Source: Streptomyces sp. NBC_01429
Lineage (GTDB): Bacteria > Actinomycetota > Actinomycetes > Streptomycetales > Streptomycetaceae
Length of the DNA: 64,000 nt
Assembly (NCBI RefSeq): GCF_036231945.1
Contig: NZ_CP109599.1
Location: 4,682,501 to 4,746,500, forward strand
Reading direction: 5' to 3'
Shown here: one piece after another, positions 42,323-53,430 of the stretch
Layout of the letters: each line of letters starts with the position of its first letter
Position numbering within the stretch: the stretch's first letter is position 1
Program-made: the position numbers and the translations under genes
The notes under the pieces: generated by a model
Database searches by the model: none
Seen by the model: the letters and a program-made list of their open reading frames with translations, nothing else
What the model was told of the DNA's origin: nothing

Positions 42323-43686
42323 TGTCAGCACCCCACGCACCCCAAGGCGAGGCACCCGGCGACACGTTCCCCGAGGACGCCACTCCCCGGGAGACCACCG
42401 AGGGCACCGTGTACACGGTCACCGGCGGCGACTGGGACGAGGTCGTCCAGTCCGCCGCCAAGGCCGACGACGAACGCATCGTCGTCAACATGGGTCCCCA
42501 GCACCCCTCCACCCACGGAGTGCTGCGGCTGATCCTGGAGATCGACGGCGAGACCGTCACCGAGGCGCGCTGCGGTATCGGCTATCTGCACACCGGTATC
42601 GAGAAGAACCTCGAATTCCGCAACTGGACGCAGGGCACCACCTTCGTCACGCGCATGGACTACCTGACGTCGTTCTTCAACGAGACGGCGTACTGCCTGG
42701 GCGTCGAGAAGCTGCTCGGCATAGAGGACACCGTCCCCGACCGGGCCACCCTCATCCGCGTCCTGCTGATGGAGCTGAACCGGCTCTCCTCGCACCTCGT
42801 CTGTATCGCCACCGGCGGTATGGAGCTGGGCGCGACGACGATCATGATCTACGGCTTCCGCGATCGTGAACTGATTCTCGATGCCTACGAGCTGATCACC
42901 GGACTGCGGATGAACCACGCGTTCATCCGCCCCGGCGGACTCGCCCAGGACCTGCCCCCCGGCGCCACCGACCAGCTGCGCGAGCTGCTGAAGACCCTGC
43001 GCAAGAACCTGCCGGAGTACGACAAGCTCGCCACCGGCAACCCCATCTTCAAGGCCCGTATGCAGGACGTCGGCCATCTCGACCTGACCGGCTGCATGGC
43101 GCTCGGCGCCACCGGACCGATCCTGCGCTCCGCCGGGCTGCCGCACGACCTGCGCAGGAGCGACCCGTACTGCGGTTACGAGACCTTCGAGTTCGACGTC
43201 CCGACCGCCGACACCTGCGACGCGTACGGCCGCTTCCTCATCCGGCTCGAAGAGATGCGCCAGTCGCTGCGGATCGTCGAGCAGTGCCTCGACCGCCTGG
43301 AGCCGGGCCCGGTGATGGTCGCCGACAAGAAGATCGCCTGGCCGGCGCAGCTGGCGCTCGGGCCCGACGGGCTGGGCAACTCGCTCGACCACATCAAGAA
43401 CATCATGGGCACGTCCATGGAGGCTCTGATCCATCACTTCAAGCTGGTGACGGAGGGCTTCCGGGTCCCGGCCGGTCAGGCGTACGCGGCCGTGGAGTCG
43501 CCCAAGGGCGAACTCGGCGCGCATGTCGTCTCCGACGGCGGCACCCGCCCCTACCGGGTCCACTTCCGCGATCCCTCGTTCACCAATCTCCAGTCCATGG
43601 CGGCGATGTGCGAGGGCGGCCAGGTCGCCGACGTCATCGTGGCCGTGGCGTCCATCGACCCCGTGATGGGAGGCGTCGACCGGTGA
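42322..43686 (+). CDS. nuoD: NADH-quinone oxidoreductase subunit D (quinone site)
   Basis: 454 residues. 49-kDa subunit, related to [NiFe]-hydrogenase large subunits, forms the quinone cavity with NuoB. NMGPQHPSTHGVLR (with the quinone-contacting His) and MDYLTSFFNETAYCLG are diagnostic; the C-terminus ends DPVMGGVDR, the complex I family end. Starts at the last base of nuoC. Confidence 0.97.
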   Translation: MSAPHAPQGEAPGDTFPEDATPRETTEGTVYTVTGGDWDEVVQSAAKADDERIVVNMGPQHPSTHGVLRLILEIDGETVTEARCGIGYLHTGIEKNLEFRNWTQGTTFVTRMDYLTSFFNETAYCLGVEKLLGIEDTVPDRATLIRVLLMELNRLSSHLVCIATGGMELGATTIMIYGFRDRELILDAYELITGLRMNHAFIRPGGLAQDLPPGATDQLRELLKTLRKNLPEYDKLATGNPIFKARMQDVGHLDLTGCMALGATGPILRSAGLPHDLRRSDPYCGYETFEFDVPTADTCDAYGRFLIRLEEMRQSLRIVEQCLDRLEPGPVMVADKKIAWPAQLALGPDGLGNSLDHIKNIMGTSMEALIHHFKLVTEGFRVPAGQAYAAVESPKGELGAHVVSDGGTRPYRVHFRDPSFTNLQSMAAMCEGGQVADVIVAVASIDPVMGGVDR

Positions 43687-44533
43687 CAGCCACACCGCCC
43701 AACTCCGAGGTCAGCCTGGGCATGCCCCAGCTGCCCGCCCCGGACTACCCGGCCGATGTGCGCGCCCGGCTGGAGACCGACGCGAAGGAGATCATCGCCC
43801 GGTACCCGGACAGCCGGTCCGCGCTGCTTCCGCTGCTGCACCTGACGCAGTCCGAGGAGGGCTTCGTCTCCCGTACGGGGATGGCCTTCTGCGCCGGGCT
43901 GCTCGGTCTGACGACCGCCGAGGTCACCGCCGTCGCGACGTTCTACTCCATGTACCGGCGCCGGCCCGGCGGCGACTACCAGGTCGGCGTCTGCACCAAC
44001 ACGCTCTGCGCGGTGATGGGCGGCGACGCCATCTTCGACGCGCTCAAGGAGCACCTCGGCGTCGGCAACGACGAGACGACCGAGGACGGCAGCATCACGC
44101 TCGAACACATCGAGTGCAACGCGGCCTGCGACTTCGCCCCGGTGGTGATGGTCAACTGGGAGTTCTTCGACAACCAGACGCCGCAGAGCGCCAAGCGGCT
44201 CGTCGACGACCTGCGCGACGGCCACACCGTCGAGCCCACCCGCGGCGCCCCGCTGTGCACGTACAAGAAGACCGCGCGGATACTGGCCGGCTTCCCCGAC
44301 GAGCGTCCCGGCGCCGTCGCGGCCACCGGAGGCGCCGGGCACGCGTCGCTGATCGGGCTGCGCCTCGCCAAGGGCGAGGCCCCGCAGCGCGTCGTCCGCC
44401 CCCGCGACGGCGACCACCCGCAGGACGAACCGCAGCCCGGTTCGCAGCACCTCAGCTCGTCCGACGCGCCGCAGCAGACCTCGGCCTCCGACCCGGATCA
44501 CCCGGCCGGACCCGCCGCCGAGGAGGGGGAGTG

Positions 44534-44534
<1 letters not shown>
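43683..44534 (+). CDS. nuoE: NADH-quinone oxidoreductase subunit E, with C-terminal extension
   Basis: 283 residues. 24-kDa subunit carrying the 2Fe-2S cluster N1a, ligated by the thioredoxin-like fold CTNTLCAVMGG and ECNAACDFAP. The core ends near residue 205 (APLCTYKKTARILAGF); a Gln/Pro/Ser-rich, probably disordered tail of about 75 residues follows. GTG start overlaps the nuoD stop (GTGA). Confidence 0.94.
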
Positions 44535-45891
<1,357 letters not shown>

Positions 45892-45895
<4 letters not shown>

Positions 45896-48402
45896 CAGTC
45901 ACCGCATCCGCCCCCGCAGGCGGCGGCGAGGCGGCGGTCCCGCCCCAGGACCTCGTCTCGCTGACCATCGACGGCGTGGAGATCTCCGTCCCCAAGGGGA
46001 CGCTGGTGATCCGTGCGGCCGAGCTGCTCGGCATCGAGATCCCGCGCTTCTGCGACCATCCGCTGCTCGACCCGGCCGGTGCCTGCCGCCAGTGCATCGT
46101 CGAGGTCGAGGGCCAGCGCAAGCCGATGGCCTCCTGCACGATCACCTGCACCGACGGCATGGTCGTCAAGTCGCAGCTGACCTCGCCGGTCGCGGAGAAG
46201 GCCCAGCGCGGGGTGATGGAGCTGCTGCTCATCAACCACCCGCTGGACTGCCCGGTCTGCGACAAGGGCGGCGAGTGCCCCCTCCAGAACCAGGCGATGC
46301 AGGTCGGTTCCGCCGACTCCCGCTTCGAGGGCAAGAAGCGCACGTTCCAGAAGCCGGTGCCGATCTCCACGCAGGTGCTGCTGGACCGCGAGCGCTGCGT
46401 GCTGTGCGCGCGCTGCACCCGCTTCTCCAACCAGGTCGCGGGCGACCCGATGATCGAGCTGATCGAGCGCGGCGCGCTCCAGCAGGTCGGCACCGGCGAG
46501 GGCGACCCGTTCCAGTCGTACTTCTCCGGGAACACCATCCAGATCTGTCCGGTCGGCGCGCTCACGTCGGCGGCCTACCGCTTCCGCTCCCGCCCCTTCG
46601 ACCTCGTGTCCTCGCCGAGCGTCTGCGAGCACTGCGCGGGCGGCTGCGCGACCCGCACGGACCACCGGCGCGGCAAGGTCATGCGGCGGATGGCGGCCGA
46701 CGACCCCGAGGTCAACGAGGAGTGGATCTGCGACAAGGGGAGGTTCGGCTTCCGCTACGCGCAGAAGCCCGACCGGCTGACCACCCCGCTGGTGCGGAAC
46801 GCGGACGGCGTCCTCGAACCGGCGAGCTGGCCCGAGGCGCTGGAGGCCGCCGCGCGCGGGCTGGGCGCCGCGCGCGGCCGGGCCGGTGTGCTGACCGGCG
46901 GCCGGCTCACCGTCGAGGACTCCTACGCGTACGCCAAGTTCGCGCGGATCGCCCTCGACACCAACGACATCGACTTCCGCGCGCGCGTGCACAGCAGCGA
47001 GGAAGCCGACTTCCTGGCCGCCCATGTCGCGGGCCGGGGACGCGATCTGGACGGTACGGGGATCACGTACACCACGCTGGAGAAGGCTCCGGCGGTCCTG
47101 CTCGCGGGCTTCGAGTCCGAGGAGGAGGCGCCCGGCGTCTTCCTGCGGATGCGCAAGGCGCACCGCAAGCGCGGCCAGCGCAGCTTCTCCCTCGCGCCGT
47201 TCGCCACCCGGGGCCTGGAGAAGGCGGGCGGCACGCTGCTGCCCGCCGCGCCCGGTACCGAGACCGAGTGGCTGGACGCCCTGGCGTCCGGTACCGGTCT
47301 CGACCAGGACGGCGAGCGGGCCGCCGGGGCGCTGCGCGAGCCCGGCGCCGTGATCGTCGTCGGCGAGCGGCTGGCGGCCGTGCCCGGTGGGCTGACCGCC
47401 GCCGCGCGCGCGGCCACCGCGACCGGCGCCCGGCTGGTGTGGATCCCGCGCAGGGCGGGCGAGCGCGGCGCGCTGGAGGCGGGCGCGCTCCCGTCGCTGC
47501 TGCCCGGCGGCCGTCCCGCGACCGACCCGAGGGCCCGCGAGGAGACGGCGGCCGTCTGGGGCGTACGCGAACTGCCGCACCGGTACGGGCGCGACACCGG
47601 CCAGATCGTGGAGGCCGCCGCCACCGGCGAGCTGGCCGCCCTGCTCGTCGCGGGCGTCGAGATCACGGACCTGCCCGACCCGGCGGGCGCGCGGGCCGCG
47701 CTGGACGCGGTCGGCTTCCTCGTCTCGCTGGAGCTGCGGCCGAGCGAGGTCACCGAACGGGCCGACGTGGTCCTCCCGGTGGCGGCCGTCGCTGAGAAGC
47801 CCGGCACCTTCCTCAACTGGGAGGGCAGGGCGCGGCTGTTCGAGGCCTCGCTGAAGCCGGAGCAGATGACACGCCGCCTCGCCCCGAGCGACGCGCGCGT
47901 CCTGCACATGCTGGCGGACGCGCTGGACACGCATCTGGGACTGCCGGACCTGCGCGCCGTACGCGGTGAACTGGACCGGCTCGGCGGCTGGGACGGGCCA
48001 CGCGCCACCGAGCCGCCGGCCTCGGCCCGGCCGGTCCCGCGCGCCGCCACCGGCGAGGCGGTCCTCGCCGGCCACCGGCTCCTGCTCGACCTGGGACGGC
48101 TCCAGGAGGGCGACGACGCCCTGGCGGGTACCCGCCACGCGGCGGTCGCCCGGCTCTCCGCCGCGACGGCCGAGGAGACCGGCGTCAAGGACGGCGACGA
48201 ACTCGCGGTCAGCGGCCCGGCGGGCGCGGTCACGTTCCCGCTGCGGGTGACGGCGATGCCCGACCGGGTGGTCTGGCTGCCGCTGAACTCCACGGGGTCC
48301 GGCGTCCTCGCGGACACCGGGGCCACCCCCGGCGCCCTGGTCCGTATCGCCCCAGCAGGCTCGGCCGCCCCGGCCGACGCGACACCGGAGGTGCGCGCAT
48401 GA
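45892..48402 (+). CDS. nuoG: NADH-quinone oxidoreductase subunit G
   Basis: 836 residues. Carries the N1b 2Fe-2S (FCDHPLLDPAGACRQC, first Cys54), N5 and N4 clusters (DCPVCDKGGECPLQ; CVLCARCTRF) and a fourth cluster site (CEHCAGGCATR) found in the molybdopterin-oxidoreductase-like C-terminal domain. The C-terminal half (about 230-830) is that domain without a cofactor role. It shows more Ala-rich drift than the N-terminal half, as usual. ATGA overlap with nuoF. Confidence 0.96.
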
Positions 48403-49799
48403 CCGCCCTCGCCCAACTCGCGGCGGCGCCACCGGCCGTGCTGGCCGCCGAGGACCTGTCGATGTTCGGCCGGGACCCGTGGTGGCTCGTGGTCGTCAAG
48501 GCCGTGTTCTGCTTCGCGTTCCTGCTGGTGACCGTGCTCTTCTCCATCGTGTGGGAGCGCAAGGTCGTCGCCTGGATGCAGCTGCGCATCGGCCCCAACC
48601 GGCACGGCCCCTGGGGCATGCTCCAGTCGCTCGCCGACGGCGCCAAGCTGATGTTCAAGGAAGACGTCATCGTGAAGCGCGCGGACAAGGTGGTCTACGT
48701 CCTCGCGCCGATCATCGCCGCGATCCCCGCGTTCATGGCGATCGCCGTGATCCCGTTCGGCCCGGCGGGCAACGAGGTCTCGATCTTCGGCCAGCGCACC
48801 ACGATGCAACTCACCGACCTGCCGATCGCGATGCTCTACATCCTCGCGGTGGCCTCGGTCGGCATCTACGGCATCGTCCTCGCGGGCTGGTCCTCGGGGT
48901 CGACGTATCCGCTGCTCGGCGGATTGCGCTCGTGCGCGCAGATGATCTCGTACGAGATCGCGATGGGCGCCGCGTTCGCCTCGGTCTTCCTCTACTCCGG
49001 GTCGATGTCGACCTCGGCGATCGTCGAGGCGCAGGCGGACCGCTGGTACGTCCTGCTGCTGCCGGTCTCCTTCATCATCTACATCATCACGATGGTCGGG
49101 GAGACCAACCGCAACCCGTTCGACATGCCGGAGTCCGAGGGCGACCTCGTCGGCGGCTTCAACACCGAGTACTCGTCGATCAAGTTCGCGATGTTCATGC
49201 TCGCCGAGTACATCAACATGGTGACCGTCTCGGCCGTCGCTATCACGCTCTTCCTGGGCGGCTGGCGCGCCCCGTGGCCGATCTCCACCTTCTGGGAGGG
49301 CGCGAACCACGGCTGGTGGCCGATGCTCTGGTTCGTCCTCAAGGTCCAGCTGCTGCTGTTCTTCTTCATCTGGCTGCGCGGCACGCTGCCGCGGGTGCGC
49401 TACGACCAGCTGATGAAGCTCGGCTGGAAGGTCCTGATCCCGGTCTCGCTGGTCTGGCTGATGCTCGTCGCGACCGTACGGGTCCTGCGCAACGAGAACT
49501 ACGGCTTCCAGCAGATCCTGCTGTACGTCGCCGGGGCGATCATCACGCTCCTGCTGCTCTCCTTCGTCGCGGACATCTTCCGCGACCGGAAGGAGAAGGC
49601 CGCCGCGGAGAACGAACCGGAGCCACCCGCCTTCGACCCGATGGCCGGCGGTTTCCCCGTACCTCCGCTGCCGGGACAGACGCTGCCGCCCGTCCCGCGA
49701 CGGCAGCCCCGACGTGAGCGGGAGCTGGTTGTCAGTGGTGGGGTCAATACTGTGAGTGACGGAACCGAGAGTGACGGAAAGGAGGCTGACAGTGTCTGA
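48399..49799 (+). CDS. nuoH: NADH-quinone oxidoreductase subunit H
   Basis: 466 residues, eight transmembrane helices. Connects the membrane and peripheral arms and helps form the quinone entry. VWERKVVAWMQLRIGPNRHGPWG and GETNRNPFDMPESEGDLVGGFNTEY are diagnostic. The ~65 C-terminal residues after the last helix (RKEKAAAENEPEPPAFDPM onward) form a Pro-rich cytosolic tail. Overlaps the start of nuoI by 8 bp. Confidence 0.96.
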   Translation: MTALAQLAAAPPAVLAAEDLSMFGRDPWWLVVVKAVFCFAFLLVTVLFSIVWERKVVAWMQLRIGPNRHGPWGMLQSLADGAKLMFKEDVIVKRADKVVYVLAPIIAAIPAFMAIAVIPFGPAGNEVSIFGQRTTMQLTDLPIAMLYILAVASVGIYGIVLAGWSSGSTYPLLGGLRSCAQMISYEIAMGAAFASVFLYSGSMSTSAIVEAQADRWYVLLLPVSFIIYIITMVGETNRNPFDMPESEGDLVGGFNTEYSSIKFAMFMLAEYINMVTVSAVAITLFLGGWRAPWPISTFWEGANHGWWPMLWFVLKVQLLLFFFIWLRGTLPRVRYDQLMKLGWKVLIPVSLVWLMLVATVRVLRNENYGFQQILLYVAGAIITLLLLSFVADIFRDRKEKAAAENEPEPPAFDPMAGGFPVPPLPGQTLPPVPRRQPRRERELVVSGGVNTVSDGTESDGKEADSV

Positions 49800-50409
49800 C
49801 TCTTCGCATGAGTCCCATGAGGGAGACGTGCCGCGTCCCCCTCGTAATCCGGTGGCCGGCTTCGGGCTGACCTTCAAGGCCATGTTCAAGAAGCGGCTGA
49901 CCGAGCAGTATCCGGAGGAGCGGAAGGTGACGGCGCCGCGCTTCCACGGCCGCCACCAGCTGAACCGCCATCCGGACGGCCTGGAGAAGTGCATCGGCTG
50001 CGAGCTGTGCGCCTGGGCCTGCCCGGCGGACGCGATCTACGTGGAGGGCGCGGACAACCAGGAGGAGGAGCGCTACTCGCCTGGCGAGCGCTACGGCCGC
50101 GTCTACCAGATCAATTACGCGCGCTGCATCTTCTGCGGGCTGTGCATCGAGGCGTGCCCCACCCGGGCGCTCACGATGACCAATGACTTCGAGCTGGCCG
50201 ACAGCAGCCGCGAGAGCCTCATCTACACGAAGGAGCAGCTCCTCGCGGGACTCGACGAGGGCATGGTCGAGTCGCCGCACTCGATCTTCCCGGGGACGGA
50301 CGAGCAGGACTACTACCGGGGCCTGGTCACCGAGGCCGCGCCGGGGACGGTTCCGCAGGTCGCCGTCAGCAAGGGCGAGAAGCCGCACGACGAGGGGGCC
50401 GAGGCATGA
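49792..50409 (+). CDS. nuoI: NADH-quinone oxidoreductase subunit I (two 4Fe-4S)
   Basis: 205 residues. Ferredoxin-like subunit with clusters N6a and N6b: Cys67, 70, 73, 77 (CIGCELCAWACP) and Cys112, 115, 118, 122 (CIFCGLCIEACP). GTG 49792 is chosen because AAAGGAGG precedes it by 7 nt, although an in-frame ATG at 49756 would give a longer protein. Overlaps nuoJ by 4 bp. Confidence 0.96.
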   Translation: MSDSSHESHEGDVPRPPRNPVAGFGLTFKAMFKKRLTEQYPEERKVTAPRFHGRHQLNRHPDGLEKCIGCELCAWACPADAIYVEGADNQEEERYSPGERYGRVYQINYARCIFCGLCIEACPTRALTMTNDFELADSSRESLIYTKEQLLAGLDEGMVESPHSIFPGTDEQDYYRGLVTEAAPGTVPQVAVSKGEKPHDEGAEA

Positions 50410-51218
50410 ACACCCTCGCCGCTTCGGCCACTTCGACCGGTGAGGCCGTCCAGTTCTGGATCCTCGGCACGGTCGCCGTGGTCGGCGCGCTCTGCACGAT
50501 CCTGATGAAGAAGGCCGTGCACAGCGCGCTCTGTCTGGCCGCGACGATGATCGTCCTCGCGGTGTTCTACCTGGCCAACGGGGCGTACTTCCTGGGCGTC
50601 GTCCAGGTCGTCGTCTACACCGGCGCGATCATGATGCTGTTCCTGTTCGTGGTCATGCTGGTCGGTGTCTCGGCGGCGGACTCCCTCAAGGAGACGCTCA
50701 AGGGCCAGCGCTGGTGGGCCGCCGCCTGCGGGCTCGGCTTCGGCGTCCTGCTCATCGCCGGTATCGGCAACGCCTCGCTGAACTCGTTCACGGGTCTCGC
50801 CCAGGCCAACGCCGGTGGCAATGTGCAGGGCCTGGCCGCGCTGATCTTCACGAAGTACGTCTTCGCCTTCGAGATCACCGGCGCGCTGCTGATCACCGCG
50901 GCCGTCGGGGCGATGCTGCTCACCCACCGTGAGCGCACCGAACGCGCGCTGACCCAGCGCGAGATGGCCGAGGCCCGGGTCCGCGCGGGCGTCCAGCTTC
51001 CGCCGCTGCCCGCCCCCGGCGTCTACGCCCGGCACAACGCGGTGGACATCCCCGGCCTGCTGCCGGACGGCACCACGTCCGATCTGACGGTCAACAGGAC
51101 GCTGAAGGGCCGGGGCCAGATCCGCGACGTGTCCGCCGAGGCCATCGCCGACATCAAGGCGCTGGAGCAGCGTTCGGCGGACCGGCTCGGCCGGGACGAG
51201 GAGGAGGCGAAGCGATGA
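50406..51218 (+). CDS. nuoJ: NADH-quinone oxidoreductase subunit J
   Basis: 270 residues, five N-terminal transmembrane helices then a ~90-residue polar tail (LTHRERTERALTQREMAEA onward), longer than E. coli NuoJ. HSALCLAATMIVLAVFYLANGAYFLG and VVQVVVYTGAIMMLFLFVVML, with its distorted pi-helix region, are characteristic. Confidence 0.95.
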   Translation: MNTLAASATSTGEAVQFWILGTVAVVGALCTILMKKAVHSALCLAATMIVLAVFYLANGAYFLGVVQVVVYTGAIMMLFLFVVMLVGVSAADSLKETLKGQRWWAAACGLGFGVLLIAGIGNASLNSFTGLAQANAGGNVQGLAALIFTKYVFAFEITGALLITAAVGAMLLTHRERTERALTQREMAEARVRAGVQLPPLPAPGVYARHNAVDIPGLLPDGTTSDLTVNRTLKGRGQIRDVSAEAIADIKALEQRSADRLGRDEEEAKR

Positions 51219-51514
51219 ATCCGGTCAACTACCTCTATCTCGCGTCCCTGCTGTTCACCATCGGCGCGGCCGGTGTGCTGATCAGGCGCAACGCGATCGT
51301 GGTGTTCATGTGCATCGAGCTGATGCTCAACGCCTGCAATCTCGCGTTCGTGACCTTCGCCCGGATGCACGGCAATCTCGACGGCCAGATCATCGCCTTC
51401 TTCACGATGGTCGTCGCCGCCGCGGAGGTCGTGGTCGGGCTCGCGATCATCGTGTCGCTGTTCCGTTCCCGCCACTCGGCCTCGGTCGACGACGCCAGCC
51501 TGATGAAGCTCTGA
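51215..51514 (+). CDS. nuoK: NADH-quinone oxidoreductase subunit K
   Basis: 99 residues, three transmembrane helices, Mrp-type antiporter-like small subunit. The two conserved membrane glutamates lie in VVFMCIELMLNACNLAFV and AAAEVVVGLAIIV. ATGA overlap with nuoJ. Confidence 0.96.
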   Translation: MNPVNYLYLASLLFTIGAAGVLIRRNAIVVFMCIELMLNACNLAFVTFARMHGNLDGQIIAFFTMVVAAAEVVVGLAIIVSLFRSRHSASVDDASLMKL

Positions 51515-51528
51515 GGGGTCGCTGAATC

Positions 51529-53424
51529 GTGGAGAACTTGATTGCGCTGCTCGTCGCGGCGCCTCTGATCGGAGCGGCGGTCCTGCTGTGCGGTGGCCGC
51601 CGGCTCGACCGCGCGGGCCACTGGCTCGGCACACTGCTGGCCGCCGCGTCCTTCGTGATCGGCGTCGTGCTCTTCAGCGACATGCTCGGCAGGAGCGGCG
51701 ACGAACGCTCGCTGCACCAGCACCTGTTCAGCTGGGTCCCGGTCGAGGGGTTCCAGGCGGACATCGCCTTCCAGCTCGACCAGCTGTCGATGACCTTCGT
51801 CCTGCTGATCACCGGTGTGGGCACGCTGATCCACATCTACTCCATCGGGTACATGGAGCACGACGAGCGGCGCCGCCGCTTCTTCGGCTATCTCAACCTG
51901 TTCCTGGCGGCGATGCTGATCCTGGTCCTCGCCGACAACTACCTGCTGCTGTACCTGGGCTGGGAGGGCGTCGGGCTCGCCTCGTACCTGCTCATCGGGT
52001 TCTGGCAGCACAAGCCCAGCGCGGCCACGGCCGCGAAGAAGGCGTTCCTCGTCAACCGTGTCGGTGACATGGGTCTGTCGATCGCCATCATGCTGATGTT
52101 CACCACCTTCGGGACGTTCGCCTTCGGCCCGGTGTTCGCCGCCACGGGGGACGCCACGGAGGGCAAGCTGACGGCGATCGGCCTGATGCTGCTGCTGGCC
52201 GCCTGCGGCAAGTCCGCCCAGGTGCCGCTCCAGTCCTGGCTCGGTGACGCGATGGAGGGCCCGACCCCGGTCTCGGCCCTGATCCACGCGGCGACGATGG
52301 TGACGGCCGGCGTCTATCTGATCACCCGGTCCGGAGTGATCTTCAACGCGGCCCCCGACGCCCAGTTGGTGGTCGTGGTGGTCGGCGCGGTGACGCTGAT
52401 CTTCGGTGCGATCGTCGGTTGCGCGAAGGACGACATCAAGAAGGCCCTCGCGGGCTCGACGATGTCGCAGATCGGCTACATGATCCTCGCGGCGGGCCTC
52501 GGCCCGATCGGCTACGTCTTCGCGATCATGCATCTGGTGACGCACGGCTTCTTCAAGGCCGGGCTCTTCCTCGGCGCCGGTTCGGTCATGCACGGCATGA
52601 ACGACGAGGTGGACATGCGCAAGTACGGCGGCCTGCGGAAGTACATGCCGGTCACCTTCATCACCTTCGGTCTCGGCTATCTGGCGATCATCGGCTTCCC
52701 GGGACTGTCCGGCTTCTTCTCCAAGGACAAGATCATCGAGGCGGCCTTCGCCAAGGGCGGCACGGAGGGCTGGATCCTCGGCGCCGTCACCCTGATCGGC
52801 GCGGGGATCACCGCCTTCTACATGACGCGCGTGATGCTGATGACCTTCTTCGGCGAGAAGCGCTGGCAGCCCGACGCGCAGGGGAAGCAGCCGAAGCCGC
52901 ACGAGTCCCCGAGGTCCATGACCATCCCCATGATCATCCTGGCCTTCGGCTCGGTGTTCGCCGGCGGGTTCTTCTCCATCGGCGACCGCTTCCTGCACTG
53001 GCTGGAGCCCGTCACGGGACACGACCACGGGGACGCGCCGATCAGCGCGGGTGTCGTCACCGGCGCCACCATGGTCGTCCTGGTGATCGGGGTCGCCGTC
53101 GCCTGGCTGATGTACGGACGCGCGTCCGTACCGGTCGCCCCGCCGCGCGGCTCGCTGCTCACCCGCGCCGCCCGCCGCGATCTCCTCCAGGACGACTTCA
53201 ACCATGTGGTCCTGGTGCGCGGCGGCGAGCACCTCACCCGCTCGCTCGTCTACATGGACCACACCCTGGTCGACGGAGTGGTCAACGGCACCGCGGCCTC
53301 GTTCGGCGGGCTCTCCGGCCGGCTGCGCAAGCTGCAGAACGGCTACGCCCGCACCTATGCGGTCTCGATGTTCGGAGGTACGGCAGTGCTCATCGCCGCG
53401 ACCCTGCTGATGAGGGCGGTGTAA
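51529..53424 (+). CDS. nuoL: NADH-quinone oxidoreductase subunit L
   Basis: 631 residues. Antiporter-like proton-pumping subunit at the distal end of the membrane arm, with the long lateral helix at its C-terminus. LLYLGWEGVGLASYLLIGFW (key Glu), KSAQVPLQSWLGDAMEGPTPVSALIHAATMV and AGSTMSQIGYM are diagnostic. GTG start 14 bp after nuoK. Confidence 0.97.
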   Translation: MENLIALLVAAPLIGAAVLLCGGRRLDRAGHWLGTLLAAASFVIGVVLFSDMLGRSGDERSLHQHLFSWVPVEGFQADIAFQLDQLSMTFVLLITGVGTLIHIYSIGYMEHDERRRRFFGYLNLFLAAMLILVLADNYLLLYLGWEGVGLASYLLIGFWQHKPSAATAAKKAFLVNRVGDMGLSIAIMLMFTTFGTFAFGPVFAATGDATEGKLTAIGLMLLLAACGKSAQVPLQSWLGDAMEGPTPVSALIHAATMVTAGVYLITRSGVIFNAAPDAQLVVVVVGAVTLIFGAIVGCAKDDIKKALAGSTMSQIGYMILAAGLGPIGYVFAIMHLVTHGFFKAGLFLGAGSVMHGMNDEVDMRKYGGLRKYMPVTFITFGLGYLAIIGFPGLSGFFSKDKIIEAAFAKGGTEGWILGAVTLIGAGITAFYMTRVMLMTFFGEKRWQPDAQGKQPKPHESPRSMTIPMIILAFGSVFAGGFFSIGDRFLHWLEPVTGHDHGDAPISAGVVTGATMVVLVIGVAVAWLMYGRASVPVAPPRGSLLTRAARRDLLQDDFNHVVLVRGGEHLTRSLVYMDHTLVDGVVNGTAASFGGLSGRLRKLQNGYARTYAVSMFGGTAVLIAATLLMRAV

Positions 53425-53430
53425 CCGGAC